Below are positions 39,519-44,562 of a stretch of 44,562 bases of DNA, piece by piece. The position numbers and the translations under genes were made by a program. Source of the stretch: Bacteroidaceae bacterium (lineage in GTDB: Bacteria > Bacteroidota > Bacteroidia > Bacteroidales > Bacteroidaceae); the NCBI GenBank assembly GCA_017516885.1, contig JAFXAR010000057.1, forward strand, positions 1 through 44,562. Direction: 5' to 3'. Below the pieces are notes generated by a model, which ran no database searches, was not told the origin of the DNA, and worked only from the letters and a program-made list of their open reading frames with translations. How positions within the stretch are numbered: position 1 is the stretch's first letter; every line of letters starts with the position of its first letter.

Positions 39519-40830
39519 ATTTCTGACGAATAAAAATATTCATCGGCACTCCGTGGAAATTCCATTTGGAGCGGATTTTATTTTCAAGGAAGCGCTTATA
39601 AGGTTCTTTCACATACTGCGGCAGGTTTGCAAAGAAGAGGAACGACGGAACGCGGGTCTCGTGCAGCTGCATGCAGTATTTTATCTTGATGTACTTGCCT
39701 TTTATTGATGGTGGCGGATAGGCCTCAATCAAAGGAAGCATCTCCTCGTTGAACTTGGCTGTGGAGATTTTTGTCTTTGAGTTAAGATAAACCTCCTTGG
39801 CTGTCTCAAGCACCTTGAAGACGCGCTGCTTTGTCACTGCGGAGGTAAAGATGATTGGGAAATCCACAAAAGGAGCTACGCGCTCACGGATGGCATTCTC
39901 AAAGAACTTCTGCACCTTCTCGCTCTTGTCCTCAACCAAGTCCCATTTATTAACCACCACAACAAGGCTCTTTTGGTTGCGCTGTATTATTGAGAATATA
40001 TTCAGGTCCTGAGACTCTATGCCGCGTGTAGCGTCAATCATCAGAATGCAGACATCACTGTTTTCAATTGCGCGTATTGAGCGCAGCACTGAATAGTATT
40101 CAATATCCTCGGTAACCTTGCCCTTCTTGCGTATTCCGGCAGTGTCAACAAGATAAAAATCAAATCCGAACTTATTGTAGCGTGTGAGTATTGAATCGCG
40201 AGTTGTTCCGGCAATATTGGTGACTATGTTTCTCTCCTCGCCCAAGAATACGTTTATAATTGAGCTCTTGCCGGCATTAGGACGTCCCACCACAGCAAAG
40301 CGCGGGATATTCTCCTCGGGCGCCTCCTCTGCCTCCTTTGTAAAGTTAGCGATAATCTCGTCAAGAAGGTCGCCAGTTCCGCTTCCGTTCGCAGCTGAGA
40401 TACAGTACATATCACCAAGGCCAAGACTGTAGAATTCAGCAGTGCCATACTGCATTTCGTATGTATCCACCTTGTTGGCAACAACCAATACCGGTTTCTT
40501 TGAGCGGCGGAGCATTGATGCCATCTCCATATCAAGGTCTGTAAGACCATTCATGGCATCAACAACAAATAGTATAACATCGGCCTCCTCAAGAGCGAGT
40601 GTTACCTGGTCACATATTGCCTCCTCAAATACGTCGTCTGAGTTACGCACCCAACCGCCTGTATCAACAAGCGAGAATTCCTTGCCGCACCAAAGACAGC
40701 GGCCGTACTGACGGTCACGGGTTGTGCCCGCTTCGTCGGAAATTATTGCCTGCTTTGTCTCTGTGAGACGATTAAAAAGTGTTGACTTTCCCACATTGGG
40801 ACGTCCTACTATTGCTACCAAATTTCCCAT
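39517..40830 (-). CDS. der: GTPase Der (EngA), ribosome biogenesis
   Basis: Double-GTPase needed for 50S subunit assembly, 437 residues. The two G1 loops are [11 protein letters not shown] at the N-terminus and [11 protein letters not shown] near residue 180. Switch and G3/G4 motifs DTGG, NKVD, DTAG and NKWD are visible. The C-terminal KH-like domain ends [11 protein letters not shown]. It starts 89 bp after the era stop on the same strand. A TTAGAAATTCAAACAG motif lies 30 bases before the start. Its last codons are duplicated four times downstream. Confidence 0.97.
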   Translation of the reverse strand: MGNLVAIVGRPNVGKSTLFNRLTETKQAIISDEAGTTRDRQYGRCLWCGKEFSLVDTGGWVRNSDDVFEEAICDQVTLALEEADVILFVVDAMNGLTDLDMEMASMLRRSKKPVLVVANKVDTYEMQYGTAEFYSLGLGDMYCISAANGSGTGDLLDEIIANFTKEAEEAPEENIPRFAVVGRPNAGKSSIINVFLGEERNIVTNIAGTTRDSILTRYNKFGFDFYLVDTAGIRKKGKVTEDIEYYSVLRSIRAIENSDVCILMIDATRGIESQDLNIFSIIQRNQKSLVVVVNKWDLVEDKSEKVQKFFENAIRERVAPFVDFPIIFTSAVTKQRVFKVLETAKEVYLNSKTKISTAKFNEEMLPLIEAYPPPSIKGKYIKIKYCMQLHETRVPSFLFFANLPQYVKEPYKRFLENKIRSKWNFHGVPMNIFIRQK

Positions 40831-40860
40831 ATATCATCCATGTGTGCCCCCTTGGGGCGT

Positions 40861-40876
40861 CTGTTTGAATTTCTAA
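40861..40876 (-). repeat. Copy of the TTAGAAATTTAAACAGCTTC upstream motif
   Basis: Minus-strand TTAGAAATTCAAACAG matches the first 16 bases of the motif with one change. It lies in the 89-bp gap between era and der, 30 bases before the der start. Confidence 0.35.
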
Positions 40877-40919
40877 TTTACGCAAATTGCCAACGCTGCA
40901 TCAGCGCGCATGCGCGGTG

Positions 40920-41804
40920 TCAATCCTTTTGGTCGTAACCGTAACGGCGCAGCTGGCGGTCATTGTTGCGCCAGTCCTTATCCACCTTCACATATATCTC
41001 AAGGAAAATCTTCTTGCCGAAGAACTTTTCAAGTTCCTTGCGGGCATCGGTGGCCACCCGCTTGAGAGCCACTCCCTCATGGCCAATTATTATGCCCTTT
41101 TGGGAATCACGCTCAACGTATATTATTGCCTTGATATATATTTTGCTCTCGCTCTCCTTGAAATACTCCACAGCCGCCTCGCAAACATAAGGAATCTCCT
41201 TATCGTAATGCAGCAGAATTTTCTCGCGGATTATCTCTGTAACGAAGAAACGGGCCGGTTTGTCGGTAAGCGCATCCTTGTCGAAGTAAGGCGGCGAATC
41301 GGGCAGAAGTTCCATTATGCGCTTCATTACAACATCGACATTGAATTTTGCTATTGCCGAAATTGGAAGAATCTCAGCCTCGGGTATAATCTCATGCCAC
41401 TGCTCCACCTTCTGCACCAGCGCCTGCTGGTCGGCAAGGTCAATTTTGTTTATAAGCACAAGAATGGGCACGTCAAGCTTTCTTACCTCGGCAATGAAAT
41501 CACTGTTCTTTTCGGGGCTTTCCACCATATCGGTTACATACAGCAGAACGTCGGCATCCCTGAGCGCGCTGCGCGAGAAGCGCAGCATGGCCTCCTGAAG
41601 CTTGTAGTTAGGCTTCAGCACTCCGGGAGTGTCGGAAAACACAATCTGCGCATCATCAGTATTCAGAATACCCATGATACGGTGGCGCGTTGTCTGCGCC
41701 TTGAATGTTGCTATTGAGATTCTCTCGCCAACCAACAGATTCATCAATGTTGACTTGCCCACATTGGGGTTGCCCACTATATTTACAAAACCGGCCTTAT
41801 GCAT
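40920..41804 (-). CDS. era: GTPase Era, 16S rRNA maturation
   Basis: GTPase that binds the 3' end of 16S rRNA during 30S assembly, 294 residues. G1 is [12 protein letters not shown]3 DTPGV, G4 NKID. The C-terminal KH domain contains IGHEGVALKRVATDARKELE, with the GxxG-type loop as IGHEG. Length is typical. Upstream lie two tandem terminators after rpmF, so era has to be expressed from its own promoter, which I could not identify. der follows after 89 bp. Confidence 0.97.
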   Translation of the reverse strand: MHKAGFVNIVGNPNVGKSTLMNLLVGERISIATFKAQTTRHRIMGILNTDDAQIVFSDTPGVLKPNYKLQEAMLRFSRSALRDADVLLYVTDMVESPEKNSDFIAEVRKLDVPILVLINKIDLADQQALVQKVEQWHEIIPEAEILPISAIAKFNVDVVMKRIMELLPDSPPYFDKDALTDKPARFFVTEIIREKILLHYDKEIPYVCEAAVEYFKESESKIYIKAIIYVERDSQKGIIIGHEGVALKRVATDARKELEKFFGKKIFLEIYVKVDKDWRNNDRQLRRYGYDQKD

Positions 41805-41821
41805 AATTTGTCAATAAAAAA

Positions 41822-41859
41822 GCAAAAAACGCACCACAACCATAACAGCGTAGGTGCGT
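41822..41859 (-). terminator. Second intrinsic terminator after rpmF
   Basis: Minus-strand ACGCACC (41853-41859) and GGTGCGT (41829-41835) form a seven-bp stem with a 17-base loop, followed by six T (about 41824-41829). It lies just before the era start codon. Confidence 0.6.
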
Positions 41860-41874
41860 CTTTAACTTACGTAC

Positions 41875-41908
41875 AAAAACTGCCCGCAGCTGCAAGCATC
41901 TGCGGCAG
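41875..41908 (-). terminator. First intrinsic terminator after rpmF
   Basis: Minus-strand CTGCCGCAG and CTGCGGGCAG (41880-41908) form a stem with one bulge, followed by TTTTT (41875-41879). It is six bases beyond the rpmF stop. Confidence 0.65.
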
Positions 41909-41914
41909 GAAACT

Positions 41915-42100
41915 TTAGACTGCTGCCTCTTTCTCGATAGCAAGCTTGCCTCTGTAATAACCACACGCACCGCATACGGTGTGATAAACGTGCCACTCAC
42001 CACAGTTAGGGCAAATTGCCAATGTAGGAGCTACTGCCTTGTCATGAGTTCTTCTCTTGGCAGTTCTAGTCTTTGACTGTCTTCTTTTAGGATGTGCCAT
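41915..42100 (-). CDS. rpmF: 50S ribosomal protein L32
   Basis: Large-subunit protein of 61 residues. It begins MAHPKRRQSKTRTAKRRTHDK, the standard L32 N-terminus. A zinc-ribbon with four cysteines is present as CPNC and CGAC, so this is the zinc-binding form. It lies 12 bp after the DUF177 gene, the usual pairing in bacteria. Confidence 0.97.
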   Translation of the reverse strand: MAHPKRRQSKTRTAKRRTHDKAVAPTLAICPNCGEWHVYHTVCGACGYYRGKLAIEKEAAV

Positions 42101-42112
42101 TTTACTTTCTTT

Positions 42113-42652
42113 TTAATTATCTTCTTCTATTTGTATATTCTTCAAACTTGCCCAACGCGGGTCAATCTCCTGTTCTTCAGCCTCTTCGGCATCATCACCG
42201 ACAGCGGCAGAGTGTTTCTTTAGCCTGCCGGTCATTTCGTGATTGCATTTTCCCGGAGCATGAACACGCTTCATTGGAAGTGCAAGCACCATAAACTCGT
42301 ACAGATACCAAGCAAGGTTAAAATCACCGTCCTGCTGAGGAATTACCACCACATCGCCATCATCGGCATACTCTTCGCCAAGCCTTACGCGCAAGGTGTT
42401 CTCTGTGGAAACCTCAATTTCAAGGTCGTCAAGACAACGGTCGCACGGAACAATTACCGTGCCGTTGATAACAAACGTAAAGTCAAAAATTTCTCGGTTC
42501 TTCCTTACTGTTACAACAGCCGTTGCCGTTCCTCGCTGGAACTCTTCACCTTCAATATTTGCAAAAAAGGTGTTATCCAAGTTAAAATTCAGGCTGAGAG
42601 AGGCTGCTTTCAACCCCTTGAGGTCAACATTATATTCATCAAATCTTCCCAT
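42113..42652 (-). CDS. yceD: DUF177/YceD-like protein (23S rRNA accumulation protein family)
   Basis: A 179-residue cytoplasmic protein of the DUF177 family, linked in other bacteria to 23S rRNA accumulation. The centre holds FVINGTVIVPCDRCLDDLEIEV, with the CxxC that marks the family, and DVVVIPQQDGDFNLAWYLYEF follows. The C-terminal tail is acidic (DDAEEAEEQE). Pairing with rpmF 12 bp downstream supports the call. A -7 element (42732-42739) precedes it. Confidence 0.87.
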   Translation of the reverse strand: MGRFDEYNVDLKGLKAASLSLNFNLDNTFFANIEGEEFQRGTATAVVTVRKNREIFDFTFVINGTVIVPCDRCLDDLEIEVSTENTLRVRLGEEYADDGDVVVIPQQDGDFNLAWYLYEFMVLALPMKRVHAPGKCNHEMTGRLKKHSAAVGDDAEEAEEQEIDPRWASLKNIQIEEDN

Positions 42653-42731
42653 CGCTACTATAAAATCATCACAATCAACAATATAAAGTTAAAAAGCAGT
42701 ATCGTTTCCCATACTACCCGATTTTAGGACA

Positions 42732-42739
42732 CAAAGGTA
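42732..42739 (-). promoter_or_regulatory. Probable -7 element of the DUF177-rpmF operon
   Basis: Minus-strand TACCTTTG matches TAnnTTTG exactly. It implies a leader of about 75 bases. There is no TTTG at the usual upstream distance. Confidence 0.5.
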
Positions 42740-42835
42740 GTAAAAAAAATCTTTAGAAACACCTAATTTAAAGAAAAACTTCGGAATATGCCTTATTTTC
42801 CGAAAAATCATGCGTGCCTTGAGTACTTCAAGCGC

Positions 42836-44068
42836 CTATTTCTTTAGCTGCACGCGGAATGTTGTACCCTTTCCAGGGGTCGAGCTCTTTACAAAAATAC
42901 GACCCTTGTGGTACTGCTCAATTATTCTCTTCGCCAACGAAAGCCCAAGACCCCACCCGCGCTTTTTCGTAGTGTATCCGGGTTCAAATACCCTTTTGCG
43001 GCACGCCTTGGATATGCCCTTGCCTGTATCGGAGACATCTGCAAACGCTGTTGAATCATTGTGCGACACAACAATGCTTATTTTTCCCTTACCATCCATT
43101 GCGTCAACGGCATTCTTGCACAGATTCTCAATAACCCACTCCACCAACGGCGCATTCATGCGCACCAAGAGAGGTTTCTTGGGCAGCACCACCTCGTATT
43201 CCACTTGCGAAGGGCTGCGGCGCTTTACATAATCTACAGAACGGCCTACCACCTCGGCAAAATCCTCGGCGGTGGGTTCGGGTTTAGAGCCTATCTTGGA
43301 AAAGCGCTCAGCAACTCTCTGTAAACGGGTAACATCGCGCTCCATTTCCGGAATAAGCTCATCACCGGCATATTTCTCCTTCAGCACCTCAACCCACGCC
43401 ATCAGTGAAGAAATAGGCGTTCCAAGCTGATGCGCAGTCTCCTTTGAGAGTCCCACCCACACGCGATTCTGCTCTGCGCGCTTTGACGCCAATATGGCAA
43501 CAAAGCAAATCAGCACAAAAAGCAACATTACAGTAAGCTGAATGTAGGGATAATAAGAGAGTTGCTTAAGAATAAGAGAATCGGAATAACATACCTCAAT
43601 ATACTCTCCGGAATTGCTGTCACCTACATCCATGCGTATGATTTTGCCTTCGGTACGCATATCGGAAAGCGTCTCCATAATCACAGCAAGTGAATCTGTG
43701 CCGGCAGGAATCTCAATGTTGCGGTGCAAGGTAATATTGCCCTGCTGGTTAGTGACGATGACAGGAATAGTTGTATTACTGTTCATTACGGCAGCCGCAA
43801 ACTTCAGGTCCTCGCCGTCACCCTGATGAGAACCCGAATCGTCAAGCACAAACTTGCCGCTCTGAATATCTTCAAGCGAAACCTCCTGATATTCAGCATT
43901 ATTAAGAGTGCTCATAGCCTCGGCCCAAATCTCAATTTTCCTTGTCTCCTCCTCCTTGAGTTCGTTAACTATTGAATTAGAAACAACAAGAGACGTAAGC
44001 ACAATTATTGCCGCAACAGCTATAAGGGCAAATTTTATATTTCTGAAATTGCTATACCACTTCATCAT
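42836..44068 (-). CDS. Sensor histidine kinase
   Basis: Membrane sensor kinase of 410 residues. A first transmembrane helix (FALIAVAAIIVLTSLVVS) is followed by a periplasmic region of about 150 residues and a second helix (LTVMLLFVLICFVAILA). The H-box reads SKETAHQLGTPISSLMAWVE, with His in a non-standard AHQLGTP context instead of SHELRTP. The ATPase domain has ENLCKNAVDAMDG (N-box), SDTGKGIS (G1) and GWGLGLSLAKRI (G2). Two adjacent ATG codons (44065, 44068) are possible starts. No response regulator is adjacent in the window, and the signal is unknown. Confidence 0.88.
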   Translation of the reverse strand: MMKWYSNFRNIKFALIAVAAIIVLTSLVVSNSIVNELKEEETRKIEIWAEAMSTLNNAEYQEVSLEDIQSGKFVLDDSGSHQGDGEDLKFAAAVMNSNTTIPVIVTNQQGNITLHRNIEIPAGTDSLAVIMETLSDMRTEGKIIRMDVGDSNSGEYIEVCYSDSLILKQLSYYPYIQLTVMLLFVLICFVAILASKRAEQNRVWVGLSKETAHQLGTPISSLMAWVEVLKEKYAGDELIPEMERDVTRLQRVAERFSKIGSKPEPTAEDFAEVVGRSVDYVKRRSPSQVEYEVVLPKKPLLVRMNAPLVEWVIENLCKNAVDAMDGKGKISIVVSHNDSTAFADVSDTGKGISKACRKRVFEPGYTTKKRGWGLGLSLAKRIIEQYHKGRIFVKSSTPGKGTTFRVQLKK

Positions 44069-44112
44069 AAGAGAGTTTAACATACAATAAACGCAAAAAA
44101 GCATTTTTTAGT

Positions 44113-44187
44113 ATAGAGCGGCTCTATAAATAGCAAGAAGAATAACACGCAATTTGTTATTCCACAGCGAAACAGAGACGTGTTATT
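44113..44187. other. Stretch of small inverted repeats upstream of the histidine kinase gene
   Basis: TATAGAG-CGG-CTCTATA (44113-44129) is followed by AATAACACG at 44141-44149, which pairs with CGTGTTATT at 44179-44187 and also, over seven bases, with TGTTATT at 44155-44161. The last two are alternatives, so the RNA could switch between hairpins. No coding sequence is evident in 44105-44562. Confidence 0.4.
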
Positions 44188-44203
44188 GAGGGCGTGTCCA
44201 AAA

Positions 44204-44278
44204 GGATGTCCTTCTATAGAAGCAGCGATAGCATTTATACAAAAAAAGACACCCTAATCGGATGTCCTTCTATAGAAG
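44204..44278. repeat. 19-bp direct repeat flanking a terminator
   Basis: GGATGTCCTTCTATAGAAG occurs at 44204-44222 and again at 44260-44278. The segment GCGATAGCATTTATAC with an A-run (44225-44247) also recurs with one change at 44362-44389. Together they indicate a tandem duplication of an rRNA-operon tail. Confidence 0.8.
44241..44266 (-). terminator. Intrinsic terminator beyond the 5S-like remnant
   Basis: Minus-strand GACATCC-GATTA-GGGTGTC (44248-44266) has seven pairs with one T-G wobble and is followed by seven T (44241-44247). The wobble pairs only on the minus strand, giving the direction. Confidence 0.75.
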
Positions 44279-44326
44279 TGGCGATGACCTACTCTCCCAC
44301 AACCTTTGCAGCGCCACCGGCCCAAT
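44279..44326 (-). pseudogene. 5S rRNA 3'-end remnant
   Basis: The minus strand reads GGCGCTGCAAAGGTTGTGGG followed by AGAGTAGGTCATCGCC, which resembles the last 45 or so bases of a Bacteroidota 5S rRNA (GGGAGAGTAGGTCG.CGCC). Further upstream the similarity fades and the expected 5' strand that would pair with this end is missing, so it is not a full gene. Confidence 0.55.
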
Positions 44327-44377
44327 ATGACAAGGGGGATTAACGGCAGCGGACAGGTGCTGCGATGGCATTTATAC

Positions 44378-44415
44378 AAAAAAAAAAAACGAGCTTTAGT
44401 GTTAACTAAAGCTCG
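44378..44415 (-). terminator. Strong intrinsic terminator, probably of an rRNA operon
   Basis: Minus-strand CGAGCTTTAGT-TAAC-ACTAAAGCTCG (44390-44415) is a perfect 11-bp stem with a four-base loop, followed by a 12-T run (44378-44389). It is what would be expected just after a 5S rRNA gene entering from the right edge. Confidence 0.85.
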
Positions 44416-44424
44416 CTCTGTAAA

Positions 44425-44512
44425 AGTGGCGATGGCAACGCGGGCGAGCGTTGCTTGCGACGACTGAAGCTTTAGCTTCACAAAGGAGTGCCTTTAGGCT
44501 GCTACTCTCCCA
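44425..44512 (-). pseudogene. Interrupted 5S rRNA-tail-like sequence
   Basis: On the minus strand GTGGGAGAGTAG (44501-44512) and CCATCGCCAC (44425-44435) are the two halves of the 5S 3' end, here split by about 65 bases containing the hairpins TGAAGC-TAAA-GCTTCA and GCC-TAAA-GGC. Whether this is a rearranged pseudogene or a chance likeness cannot be settled from the part in view. Confidence 0.35.
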
Positions 44513-44562
44513 CAAAGCCAGCGCAAGCGAATGGGAGCAAGCAAGCTTGCTCACGCAATGAG

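Noticed and set aside
39276-39540. Short-period repeat array resembling CRISPR
   Set aside because: Units of about 60 bp are contiguous with no variable spacers, there are no cas genes, and the unit derives from the der 3' end.
39276-40830. Diversity-generating retroelement or phase-variable tail system at der
   Set aside because: No reverse transcriptase, recombinase or adenine-specific substitution pattern is present, and the changes are synonymous.
40887-41717. 276-codon open frame on the + strand opposite era
   Set aside because: It is antisense to era with no motif; era has complete GTPase and KH motifs.
44254-44481. Possible 75-residue minus-strand protein at the right edge
   Set aside because: It translates terminator and 5S-like sequence and has no protein-like features.

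Overview
The window looks like chromosomal core DNA of a Bacteroidales bacterium (Bacteroides/Prevotella lineage; genus not determinable here). The grounds are the gene content and order (tig-clpP-clpX-recQ-guaB, three parvulin-like proteins-OstA-mutL, a YceD-like gene with rpmF, then era and der), Bacteroidota-type -7 promoter elements (TAnnTTTG) before many genes, and few Shine-Dalgarno-like sites. No phage, plasmid, transposase, CRISPR array or defence locus was seen.

Layout. 1-8260 (+): argS, an RNase H with a viroplasmin-like N-terminus, two LtaS-like membrane phosphotransferase/sulfatase-fold enzymes flanking a family-2 glycosyltransferase, and a radical SAM protein. 8279-12570 (-): a DedA-like protein, a membrane protein, purD and an RlmL-like 23S rRNA methyltransferase, divergent from a MltD-like lytic transglycosylase (+, 12727-13719). 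13804-19177 (-): a mannose-1-phosphate guanylyltransferase, then asnS, an RluB-like pseudouridine synthase and purB, preceded by two tandem tRNA-Val genes. 19926-30353 (-): an OmpA-family porin, mutL, a small membrane protein, an OstA-like protein, three parvulin-like proteins and guaB. 30382-36177 (-): recQ, clpX, clpP and tig. lptB (-) and mlaE-mlaF (+) are divergent. 39517-44068 (-): der, era, rpmF, a DUF177 protein and a histidine kinase. The right edge carries 5S-rRNA-like remnants and terminators.

The genes group into envelope work (LtaS-like enzymes, OstA/LptB, Mla, periplasmic isomerases, OmpA, lytic transglycosylase), RNA/ribosome work (argS, asnS, RlmL-like, RluB-like, der, era, rpmF, tRNAs), purine synthesis (purD, purB, guaB), DNA repair (mutL, recQ) and protein quality control (tig, clpP, clpX).

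The most unusual parts are non-coding. Four tandem copies of about 60 bp downstream of der all still encode the last seven residues of Der plus a stop with only synonymous changes, and abut the 3' remnant of a lost surface-protein gene. A 193-bp palindromic element sits where the lptB 5' UTR should be, and its terminal motif recurs just upstream of manC, the RluB-like gene and der. The right edge has duplicated 5S-tail/terminator units. I found no convincing new multi-gene system.
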